Shown one piece after another: positions 8,474 to 16,271 of a stretch of DNA of 64,000 nucleotides. Numbering within the stretch: the first letter of the stretch is position 1; every line of letters begins with the position of its first letter. The DNA is taken from assembly GCA_045123575.1 (NCBI GenBank), contig JBGVKG010000015.1, positions 1-64,000 on the forward strand, written 5' to 3'. The DNA is from SVEL01 sp045123575. Its GTDB lineage: Bacteria > Bacillota > Clostridia > Lachnospirales > Lachnospiraceae. The position numbers and the translations under genes were made by a program. The notes under the pieces were generated by a model. That model ran no database searches. It was not told the origin of the DNA and was given only the letters and a program-made list of their open reading frames with translations.

Positions 8474-10351
8474 ATGGAAGATATATATGTTAAAATACTA
8501 GCGGAAGAAAGAGAACGGTTGGGAGTATCTGCAAAGGTTCTTTGTGATGGAATCTGTTCAGAAGATATGTACTATAAAGTTGAAAATGGTAAAAGTACAC
8601 TGGATAGGATTTCTATTAAGCGTTTATTAGCTAGGCTAGGAGTGGATAATGCTAATTATGACCACTATTTAGAGTATTCTGATTATATGGTGTGGAAAAA
8701 TAGGATGGATATTATAAATAGTATTGAGGATGGTGAGTATGAGAAAGCTACTGAGATGTTGCAATCATATCGAAATTATATTAGTAAAATAAAGAATAAG
8801 AGTAGAATTAATATTGAAGAGCAGTTTTATATATTTATGGAATTGCAAATTATTAGATGCACAGACGAGACCAATTATAATCATATCGCTGAAGAAACAT
8901 ACAAAAAAGCTTTAATGTGTACAGTTTCAAGTTTTGATATTATGGATATACATAGATGCTTGATGTCGCCATTAGAATTAAATATTTATATAGAATATAT
9001 AAGCAAAAAATACAGAGGAACCTCTTTTTTAAAACTCTTAAATGTATATAAAATAATGATAACTTATATTAAAGATGAAAAATATGGTAAGTGGTCGCAA
9101 CTTAAAGTATATCCTAAAATAGTAGTATATATGTATAGAGGACTGATTGATGATATAGAAAAACTAGATTCAGATAGTCAATACGCTATATATAAAGAAA
9201 TTTTGGGATATTGTGAAGATGCCATCGAATTGATAAAGCAAAGAAAGTCTTTATTATATTTAGTGGAATTATTAGAAATCAAGAAGGATATATTATCATC
9301 TTTGATAAGATTTTTAAATGATGAAAGCATAGTTGCAATCTGGAATGAAAAGATTACAAATTCGGAATTATATTGTAACTTATTGAAACAAATATACGCT
9401 ATGTATGGAAAAAATGAGTATATGACTAACGATGCTTTCTTATATAGAGAAAGTGGAATGTATTGCCTCAATGATATAGTTAAAATTAGAAGAGATATGT
9501 TAGATAAGACTCAAGAGGATTTGGCAAATGATGATGTGTCTGTTATAACAATACGACGTTTTGAAAAGTTAAAAAAATCAGTCTATAAATCAAATGTTAT
9601 GAATATATTAGAACAATTATCATTATATCCTAGTTATGTTAATCTTGGAATTGTAACTGATAAAAAAGAAGCGTTAAGATTATTAGATGAGCTTAGATTT
9701 GCAACGGCGTCTTTTAGATATAATGAAGTTGAGAGTTTAATTGCAAAATTACGAAAATTAGTTCCGATGGATAATAAGATTAATCAGCAAATTATAAATG
9801 GAATGGAGAGTATAAATAACATACGAACAGGACAAATAACCAGTGAAGAGCATATAGGTAATTTGATAGATGCTTTAGAAAAAACAATTAAGTTAGATGA
9901 AATAGTAGATAAGAATCGGATATTTATTACAACAGAAGAAATAACATTGCTTTGTTCTATATCAAGTACATATAAAGAACTTCAAAGGTATGATGAAGCA
10001 CAAATTTATAGCAAAATAATGAAAAAGTATATGGACGATATAGAGGAACAAAAACTCATAGATGGCAGAATAGGAATATATGAGATGGTTATGGAATATA
10101 TAGCAAATTTATTTGGTGATTTAGGTATGTTTCAAGAATCAAATGAAATATCCCATAAGCTGATAAAAATATCCCTTAAACTTAGGCGAGCTAGTCAAAT
10201 TCATCCTAATCTATATAATATTGCATGGAACAATAATGAGTGTGAAAAGAATAGTTCTAGCTTTAATGCCGAGTTAAACAACTGTATTATTTTTAGCCAG
10301 CTTACAGGTGATAAAGAGGATGAAGCATTTTATAGAAATGCTATTATCTAG
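8474..10351 (+). CDS. tandem-HTH, TPR-type transcriptional regulator (RRNPP-like)
   Basis: A 625-aa protein starting at ATG 8474 (GAAAGG lies 10 bases upstream; a TTG at 8456 lies before that site and is less likely). Residues about 5-60 look like a Cro/C1-type HTH (ILAEERERLGVSA ... YKVENGKSTLDR). Residues about 331-385 look like a second one (IKIRRDMLDK-type helix, TQEDLANDD, TIRRFEKLK). The rest is all-helical, with paired helices typical of TPR arrays. No membrane segment is seen. This is the architecture of peptide-binding regulators (Rgg, PlcR, ComR, AimR group). The gene's 3' end overlaps a convergent small secreted-peptide gene by 8 bases, which suggests a regulator-pheromone pair. 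The gene is much more AT-rich than ilvA and smc, consistent with accessory origin. Function and ligand are inference. Confidence 0.75.
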   Translation: MEDIYVKILAEERERLGVSAKVLCDGICSEDMYYKVENGKSTLDRISIKRLLARLGVDNANYDHYLEYSDYMVWKNRMDIINSIEDGEYEKATEMLQSYRNYISKIKNKSRINIEEQFYIFMELQIIRCTDETNYNHIAEETYKKALMCTVSSFDIMDIHRCLMSPLELNIYIEYISKKYRGTSFLKLLNVYKIMITYIKDEKYGKWSQLKVYPKIVVYMYRGLIDDIEKLDSDSQYAIYKEILGYCEDAIELIKQRKSLLYLVELLEIKKDILSSLIRFLNDESIVAIWNEKITNSELYCNLLKQIYAMYGKNEYMTNDAFLYRESGMYCLNDIVKIRRDMLDKTQEDLANDDVSVITIRRFEKLKKSVYKSNVMNILEQLSLYPSYVNLGIVTDKKEALRLLDELRFATASFRYNEVESLIAKLRKLVPMDNKINQQIINGMESINNIRTGQITSEEHIGNLIDALEKTIKLDEIVDKNRIFITTEEITLLCSISSTYKELQRYDEAQIYSKIMKKYMDDIEEQKLIDGRIGIYEMVMEYIANLFGDLGMFQESNEISHKLIKISLKLRRASQIHPNLYNIAWNNNECEKNSSSFNAELNNCIIFSQLTGDKEDEAFYRNAII

Positions 10352-10493
10352 AAATGACAGTACCGCTATTTGTTTTATTGTTACTAACAGTGGTTCCAAC
10401 TTTAAAAGTTGGCGAATTAACCTTGAAAGTAGGTGTTGCGACGATAGTTACAATAATAGCCATTGCTAAAATAACTGTGATTAATTTCTTCAT
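10344..10493 (-). CDS. 49-aa signal-peptide-bearing small peptide, candidate pheromone precursor
   Basis: On the minus strand, ATG (complement of 10491-10493) opens a 49-codon frame ending at TAA (10344-10346). AAAGGAGA at 10501-10508 is a near-perfect ribosome site about 8 bases upstream. The peptide has a KK start, a hydrophobic core of about 16 residues (ITVILAMAIIVTIVA), then a polar tail with a near-tandem motif PTFKVNSPTFKVG followed by a Thr/Asn/Ser-rich end. Size and layout resemble Phr and PapR precursors, which are exported and cleaved to give signalling peptides. It converges with the regulator at 8474-10351 and overlaps its stop region by 8 bases, an arrangement known for some Rgg/SHP pairs. 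A plus-strand frame of 64 codons over the same DNA has no ribosome site. Confidence 0.7.
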   Translation of the reverse strand: MKKLITVILAMAIIVTIVATPTFKVNSPTFKVGTTVSNNKTNSGTVISR

Positions 10494-10581
10494 AAATCAA
10501 TCTCCTTTGTATTATATTTTCTATCGCGCGCGCTTTTGTATGTTTTAAAACACTTATATTATGAGATAAATGTTTATAAAT

Positions 10582-10643
10582 GAACAGTTCAAGTTGGTCG
10601 GAAATTTTAAAATTTTTTAATTTCCGACCAACTTGAACTGTTC
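10582..10643. repeat. 25-bp perfect inverted repeat
   Basis: Bases 10582-10606 are the exact reverse complement of 10619-10643, with a 12-base A/T loop. It lies in the spacer between the minus-strand peptide gene and the plus-strand secreted-protein gene, both reading away from it. Neither side has the T tract of an intrinsic terminator. It could be a large operator, an RNA structure in a leader, or a remnant of a mobile element. Confidence 0.9.
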
Positions 10644-10727
10644 TTGTTTAAAGTAGTAATGTAATATGTATATATCTTCGATGTGCACAAATGAAGAAAT
10701 ATACAAGAACGTGAGGAGATAAAAGTG

Positions 10728-13002
10728 ATGAAAAACATATTTAAGACAAGAATAGTATCTTTGCTTCTATTGATTTGTCTAATTGTTACAACATTAACGG
10801 TTCCAGTGTCAGCAAAACCGGAACGAAGAGATGATAGACTATCGAGAGCAAACAAAACATTACAAGAAGAATCTGTACACAAGGAAAAGCATGATGATAA
10901 AGAAAAGGATAAAGAAAAGGATAAAGAAAAGGGGATAAAGTCAAATAAAGGTCAGGATAATAAGATGTTCCATTTTATAGATAAAAAAGATTTTGATAAA
11001 ATGGGACACAAGAATCGTAGAGATGACCTTGAATCATTAAATACATATGTGTTTGATAATGATGATGGTACAAGAACTGTCTATATGATGAAAGAAAATG
11101 TTAAATACATAGATAAAAACGGCGAAGTGAGAGAAAAAGATATAACTCTAAAGAGAGAAAAAGAAGAAGGGTATACTTTGACAGAGAGTGATGTAGATTT
11201 ATCTTTGCCGGACAATCCATCAGAGGGTATAGATGTTGGATTTAGTGGATATACAGTTAAAATAATACCACAAGGGGCAGAACAGAGTATTGAAGCAACT
11301 CTTAATAACAATAGTGTTATATATGATGGATACTTTGGAGAGGAAACAAGCTTAAAGTATACACCGTTGCTGTCGGGCATAAAGGAAGATATTATATTAA
11401 CTTCATATGTAGAGAATACAGTATAAGTTACGCCAGATGTGGAAGATATGTTATCTAGGGAATGGGCGATATAGTGTCAGATCTATGCATAAATTAAATA
11501 TGGCGTTGGATGTTACTGGTACAAATGTTGATATATACAGTATCGGAACAACAGATACATTAGCAGGTGTACCGGATTATGCTGAATGGAGAATTGAGTG
11601 GTGTACATCAGGATATGAGTTTATGAACAATGGTGTGGCTACTAAAACTATGCAGGTTCAAGGTGGTTCTAAATCTGTAGGTGCAAATGTTGTGGCGACA
11701 TCATATAATCCGAATCCAAATTGTAGATGGTCTATAACTAAGGTAAGCAATCCTCCTTGTGGAGTAATGCTTTACGATACATCAAAAAAGACAGTTGTAT
11801 CAAGACCAACAAAGCAAGTAGATGTGAAAGAAACAGTAACCTTGTCAGCATTCGGGTTAACACCAATATCATATTCGGGAACAAATATAAGTCAGTCGTT
11901 TTATTGGTATTCAAGTGATAATAGTATCGTAACGGTGGATAGTAGTACTGGAACTGTGACAGGAGTCGCAGAGGGAAAGGCAACTATAACTGGTCGCGCA
12001 TATCGCAACGGCAGTTACTATTATGTATACATTGATATTTGTGTCGGGTATCCAGAGCTGTTTGATACATTAATAGATGGAGGATATATTACGGCGTCTA
12101 CTTGTGATAGTACAGGAGATGGATTCTATTTAACGACTACTCCATTAAGTAAAATATTTAGTAAAAAAGGTATATCTAGTTTGCCAGTTAAAGCAGACAA
12201 TTCAGAAACAAGGCCAACAGCATATTATTATGATGATTGGTATTTATATGCAGTTGATAACGGGACAAATGTTGCATATGGGTTATACAAAATGCGAGAA
12301 ATAGAATATGATAGTTATGATGGTAATGACCCTGGTGTTACTGTATCGTTTATAGAATTAGACATAGATGAATTGCTTGATTGTCTATTAAATAATTCGA
12401 TAGAAAATAGATATGCATTATTGCAGGAATTAGATAAAGTGACTGGTCCGGGTACGCAAAAACATAGTACTATTTTAGCTAAATATTTTGATTCACAGTA
12501 TAGTGATGGGGGATATTTAATTGGAGAAAAATATGTATCATTTATTGCTAATTTTGCTTTGGACGGAAAGTTAAATGTACATAATACATTGAAATCTGGC
12601 GAGAGTCGAATTGATAGAGTATTAGATGAACTTAGAATAAGAAATACTTTATACGAAACAACCATATATGATTTTGAGAACAATATTATTTATATTAAAG
12701 ATAAAAATAATCTTCAATGGTGTGAAAAAGCTGCAATACTAGCTTGTTATACAGGAAATGTAACATTTAATTCATTTGCGGCAGAGATAGATAGCCATGC
12801 AGAATTTATTGGTTTAGGCGAAGTAGAGGATGCAATTACAGGTTTGATTACAGATAAACGATTATTGGATATATATGCTTCTTCAATTCGAGCGGATATG
12901 TCAATAGTTGATGATGAGAGTTATTCAGATATTTATCAACCATATTATGATTTATCAAGTACAATTGTGCAGTGGCATATAGAAAACCATGGTTATTATT
13001 AA
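10728..13002 (+). pseudogene. disrupted secreted lectin / Ig-like protein
   Basis: The start is ATG 10728 with GAGGAG 9 bases upstream. Residues 1-30 are a signal peptide (KK, long hydrophobic core, cleavage after PVSA), then a highly charged KEKDKEK linker. The first frame stops at TAA 11424-11426 after 232 residues. The coding sense continues in another frame from about 11440 to TAA 13002 with a ricin-type lectin-like segment (LGNGRYSVRSMHKLNMALDV), a bacterial Ig-like (BIG2) domain (DSSTGTVTGVAEGKATITG) near 11.9-12.0 kb, and an unrecognised C-terminal domain of about 320 residues. Between the stop and the second frame, frame 1 still reads VTPDVED, so at least one in-frame stop and one frameshift near 11443 separate the halves; an internal deletion is also possible. 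The second half has no ribosome site. Confidence 0.75.
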
Positions 13003-13038
13003 AACACATTGTTTACAATATTATGAAAGGAGATTCTT

Positions 13039-13581
13039 ATGAAAAAAAGCGCAACCCTATTTTTAACAATTGGATTAGCGGTATTTGTTGTCGGTATGTT
13101 TTATGCAAATATAGTTGAGATATGCAATATAGATACAGTTTCAATAAAAAGTGAGAGTTCTATATTGAAAATATGGGGAATAATGTTTTTGTTTTCAGGT
13201 ATAATTGTGACTAAATTTAATAGGTATATGTTAAAGAATTTTAAAATTATAACAGCTGTAATAGCGTTTGTAATGTCTGCCACTTTTGCAATGATTGTAT
13301 ATTCATTTTTGATTCAATGGTCAATATGGATGTTTGGTACTGCTGGGGAAAGGCCGATTGCAAATTCTGCTAGTGCTTTTACTTTGCTTTTATCTGTTGT
13401 ACTATTTGTAATACTATTAGTGCTATATTATTTAGTGAGAAAAAAGAAAGAATTGAAAACGGATATATTGATAGATATAGTTATATTTTTTCTATACTTA
13501 ATACCTTTTATTCTTACATATCTTGCGATTCACGGAATTGTAAGCAACGGGTTAGTGTTATATTATTTGAGTATACCATAA
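13039..13581 (+). CDS. small multi-pass membrane protein, tandem family copy A
   Basis: I do not recognise this 180-aa protein. AAAGGAGA precedes the ATG. It has about five hydrophobic segments: an N-terminal one, pairs near 45-60 and 75-100, one near 115-135 followed by the basic LVRKKKELK, and one near 145-175. It shares layout and short motifs with the 13737-14282 protein: a Gly/Glu loop before the fourth segment, then a basic turn and ILIDIV-type helix. It belongs to an array of four related units, two intact and two decayed, just after the broken secreted-protein gene. No function is assigned; an immunity or transport accessory role is possible but unsupported. Confidence 0.65.
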   Translation: MKKSATLFLTIGLAVFVVGMFYANIVEICNIDTVSIKSESSILKIWGIMFLFSGIIVTKFNRYMLKNFKIITAVIAFVMSATFAMIVYSFLIQWSIWMFGTAGERPIANSASAFTLLLSVVLFVILLVLYYLVRKKKELKTDILIDIVIFFLYLIPFILTYLAIHGIVSNGLVLYYLSIP

Positions 13582-13620
13582 GGCTGTTTTAAAATTTTGA
13601 TATAAGTACCTAACTGTATA

Positions 13621-13713
13621 TTTTTTGTTTTAATGGTTATAGATATATTTCTTAGACGAAAGGATTTATTGTGTATTGGTATAGTTATAGATGTGATAAC
13701 TATGATTGTATTT
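13621..13713 (+). pseudogene. remnant of a membrane-protein paralogue, copy B
   Basis: In the frame starting at 13621 this stretch reads FLRRKDLLCIGIVIDVI, which matches FLRKKKFFCIGTLIDAI in the intact copy at 13737-14282 position by position. Only about 31 codons survive, without start or stop context. This indicates a third, mostly deleted copy between copies A and C. Confidence 0.7.
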
Positions 13714-13736
13714 AGGAACTTAAAGAGAGGTTTGGT

Positions 13737-14282
13737 ATGAAAAAACATATAATTCAATACATCTTAATTGCTTTTATGTTAATCATTGTGCTACTTATTT
13801 ATCCAATTATGCTATTTATGTTTGATATTGCAGATACAATGCAACTTTCAGAAATAGAAATGACTATTACGCACAGTGCAGTTACACTTGCTATAACAGG
13901 CGTAGTTGTTTTCTTATTTAAAAGTAAGATATCAGAACATTGTAAACCAATGACAACTTTTGTAGCGTTAAGTTTATCGGCAGTATGTAGTTTGGGTCTG
14001 TGGGCGCTTTTTAACATAATGATATTTTCAGCATTTGGTGAAACTAATCAGCACCCGATAAGATATCCTGCGACAATGATGATTGCACCTGTATCGCTGG
14101 TTCTGTTTATTATACTTATTTGTGTGTATGGTTTTTTGAGAAAAAAGAAGTTTTTCTGTATAGGGACACTCATAGATGCTATCGTAGCGATTGTATATAT
14201 ATGGCCATTTTTCTTGATATTAGGTATAACAGATGGCATTATCAGTGATTGGTTAGCCGCTTATTATGATAAAATAGGATAA
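13737..14282 (+). CDS. small multi-pass membrane protein, tandem family copy C
   Basis: An unrecognised 181-aa protein with about five hydrophobic segments and the basic turn FLRKKKFFC near residue 135. AGAGAGG lies about 8 bases before the ATG. It resembles copy A in length, segment layout and the conserved basic turn followed by LIDAIV, and resembles the C-terminal half preserved in copy D. Its codon use is AT-rich like the rest of the island. No enzyme motif is visible. Confidence 0.65.
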   Translation: MKKHIIQYILIAFMLIIVLLIYPIMLFMFDIADTMQLSEIEMTITHSAVTLAITGVVVFLFKSKISEHCKPMTTFVALSLSAVCSLGLWALFNIMIFSAFGETNQHPIRYPATMMIAPVSLVLFIILICVYGFLRKKKFFCIGTLIDAIVAIVYIWPFFLILGITDGIISDWLAAYYDKIG

Positions 14283-14303
14283 GAATAACAAGAGGAGGTA
14301 ATT

Positions 14304-14529
14304 ATGAAAGGGAATTTCATATCCAGTAAGTAAGGCAATACTAATGATAGCTGTTATAATATGTATTGTTCTGTTATGTATGTACATATACACTAGGCAA
14401 AAGAATAACATTAAGGGAGGATATTATATAGATTTTTTTAAAGTAATTATATTTTGTATCCCTTTTATGTTGGTTTATAATGCAGTGGGTCAAATTATAA
14501 GTGCTTATTTAGTACCGTATTTAAGCTAA
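14304..14529 (+). pseudogene. decayed membrane-protein paralogue, copy D
   Basis: GAGGAGG and an ATG at 14304 survive, but that frame stops after nine residues. The C-terminal half of the family is preserved in another frame to TAA 14529 and its similarity to copy C begins before any start codon (ISYPVSKAILM against IRYPATMMIAP), so the 61-codon frame from ATG 14344 is not a natural gene. The middle has been deleted, joining the start out of frame. Expression of a short peptide from 14344 cannot be excluded. Confidence 0.65.
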
Positions 14530-14537
14530 TGTTTATG

Positions 14538-14576
14538 AACAGACTATAGTTAATTTATGGCTATAGTCTGTTTTAA
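14538..14576 (+). terminator. terminator closing the membrane-protein array
   Basis: AACAGACTATAG (14538-14549) pairs perfectly with CTATAGTCTGTT (14561-14572), a 12-bp stem with an 11-base loop, followed by TTAATATT. Confidence 0.85.
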
Positions 14577-14621
14577 TATTATTGCAATTTCTATAAAATT
14601 GGGATTTGGTTAATATATCAA

Positions 14622-14650
14622 TTGTATCTTTCTGCAAGAAATGCTATAAT
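14622..14650 (+). promoter_or_regulatory. promoter of the PhoH-like gene
   Basis: TTGTAT (14622-14627), 17 bases, TATAAT (14645-14650), with TGC directly before the -10 box (extended -10). Confidence 0.75.
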
Positions 14651-14725
14651 ATAATTAAAGATAAGACAGTGTAGGAACTAAATATGGAAACAAAATATGC
14701 CAACAGGGACAGGAGGATGACAGCT

Positions 14726-16117
14726 ATGGTAAAGACTTATGTACTTGACACAAATGTACTTATTCAGGCACCTTACGCGTTTGAGTGTTTTGAGGATAAT
14801 GACGTGGTTATCCCAGTGACAGTGCTTGAGGAATTGGATGCAATGAAAAGAGCCGAAGGTGAGAAGGGTAGAAATGCCCGTAGTGCCATTAGGTATCTAG
14901 AGAACATGAGAAGTCACGGCGACTTGCTAGAGGGTATACCGCTTAAAGGTGGCGGTATGTTAAAGGTTGTTGTAGAGAGAGAGGATGTTGAGATACCGGC
15001 ATCGCTTTCGTATAGCAAGAGTGATAATCGTATTCTTATGACTTGTAAGACCGTTATAGCAGATGATAGCAAGAAGGTTATATTAGTTACAAAGGATATG
15101 ATGGTGCGTATCAAGGCACAGGTTATGGGTATACCGGCGGAGGATTTCATCACAGAGCAGGTATCCTTTGGCGATGAGCAGTATACAGGTCGTATAGAGG
15201 TGTATGCGGCTGAGCATTTATTTGATGAGTTTAAGCGCATAGGCATAAGTGTGGAAGATGTATATACTTGTGATGAAGATGGTAACAAGCAGACTCCGAT
15301 GCTTATAGAGAATCAATTCGTTACTCTTCGTGCTGACCAGTCTATTAACAAGACCATACTTGGCCGTGTTGAGGGAGACAGAATAGTACGCCTAGAGTAT
15401 GCTAAGGAGTCACCATACGGTGTACGTCCTAGAAATAGCGGACAGTATTTCCTTCAGGAGGCATTGATGCAGCCAGCAGAGGAGGCACCACTTGTTATAG
15501 TAAAGGGTATGGCAGGTACAGCTAAGACCTTCTACTCTATAGCAGTAGGCTTGGAGAAGGTTCTCAATCGTCCAACTGGCGAGTACAGAAGAGTACTTAT
15601 ATGTAGACCGAATGCACAATTTGATTCTGATATAGGCTTTCTGCCTGGTAGCGAGAAGGATAAGATATCTCCGCTTATGAGACCGGTTGTTGATAATCTG
15701 GAGCAGCTTATAGACTCAAATGATGATGAGAGATATAAGAATGAGCGAGAGCTTAAGGATAAGATAGATGAGATATTTGAGAGAGGTATCATACAGGCAG
15801 AGGCGATGAATTATCTTCGTGGTCGTTCATTGGCACAGACATATCTTATCATAGATGAGGCTCAGAATATGACACCTAATCAGGTGAAGGGTATTATAAC
15901 CAGAGCAGGCAAGGGAACAAAGGTTATACTTTTAGGAGATCCTAACCAGATAGATAGACCTTTCCTTGATGAGCGAACAAATGGACTTAGTTATGCTTGT
16001 GAATATATGAAGGGTAGTCCACTTTGTTATCAGATAACTATGTCAGCTGACGAGTGCGAGCGTTCGGCATTGGCTATGGATGCTGTTAAGAGACTTAGTA
16101 AAAAGGTTATAGTTTAG
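14726..16117 (+). CDS. PIN-domain / PhoH-family ATPase
   Basis: A two-domain protein: an N-terminal PIN-type nuclease fold (TYVLDTNVLIQAP, the acidic VTVLEELDAMK, then SALRYL-like helix) and a C-terminal PhoH P-loop ATPase (VKGMAGTAKTF Walker A, LIIDEAQNMTP Walker B, GDPNQID). Relatives act in RNA metabolism, with helicase and ribonuclease activity shown for PIN-PhoH proteins. I choose ATG 14726 (463 aa) because AGGAGG at 14711-14716 is 9 bases upstream; in-frame ATGs at 14684 and 14717 are before or touching that site. It has its own promoter and terminator, so it is a single-gene unit. Confidence 0.9.
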   Translation: MVKTYVLDTNVLIQAPYAFECFEDNDVVIPVTVLEELDAMKRAEGEKGRNARSAIRYLENMRSHGDLLEGIPLKGGGMLKVVVEREDVEIPASLSYSKSDNRILMTCKTVIADDSKKVILVTKDMMVRIKAQVMGIPAEDFITEQVSFGDEQYTGRIEVYAAEHLFDEFKRIGISVEDVYTCDEDGNKQTPMLIENQFVTLRADQSINKTILGRVEGDRIVRLEYAKESPYGVRPRNSGQYFLQEALMQPAEEAPLVIVKGMAGTAKTFYSIAVGLEKVLNRPTGEYRRVLICRPNAQFDSDIGFLPGSEKDKISPLMRPVVDNLEQLIDSNDDERYKNERELKDKIDEIFERGIIQAEAMNYLRGRSLAQTYLIIDEAQNMTPNQVKGIITRAGKGTKVILLGDPNQIDRPFLDERTNGLSYACEYMKGSPLCYQITMSADECERSALAMDAVKRLSKKVIV

Positions 16118-16122
16118 TGGTT

Positions 16123-16159
16123 AACACCTAGAGATTGTAAAAGGTCTCTAGGTGTTTTT
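16123..16159 (+). terminator. terminator after the PhoH-like gene
   Basis: AACACCTAGAGA (16123-16134) pairs perfectly with TCTCTAGGTGTT (16145-16156), a 12-bp stem with a 10-base loop and a short T run. Confidence 0.85.
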
Positions 16160-16167
16160 GCATTTGC

Positions 16168-16196
16168 TTGACAAAATTAAAAAAAAGGTGTACTAT
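16168..16196 (+). promoter_or_regulatory. strong promoter of the aldolase gene
   Basis: Perfect TTGACA (16168-16173), 17-base A-rich spacer, TACTAT (16191-16196) preceded by TG. Confidence 0.8.
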
Positions 16197-16212
16197 ATAT
16201 AAATGATTTAAG

Positions 16213-16237
16213 GCTTTAAAGTGCAACACTTTAAAGC
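16213..16237. promoter_or_regulatory. 11-bp perfect inverted repeat in the aldolase leader
   Basis: GCTTTAAAGTG (16213-16223) and CACTTTAAAGC (16227-16237) flank CAA. It begins about 10 bases after the predicted transcription start, so it may be an operator or a 5' stabilising RNA hairpin. It lacks a T tract. Confidence 0.65.
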
Positions 16238-16271
16238 GTATAATTAAACTGACATTAAGGAGGACATGACA

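Noticed and set aside
10354..10548. Plus-strand 64-codon frame after the HTH/TPR regulator
   Set aside because: It has no ribosome site and is antisense to the small-peptide gene, which has a near-perfect one; its hydrophobic look is the mirror of that gene.
10582..10643. The long palindrome as an intrinsic terminator
   Set aside because: No T tract on either strand and it lies between divergently read genes, so no transcript needs to end there.
14344..14529. A genuine 61-aa membrane protein
   Set aside because: Similarity to its neighbours continues upstream of the ATG in the same frame and no ribosome site fits that ATG, so it is the tail of a decayed copy.
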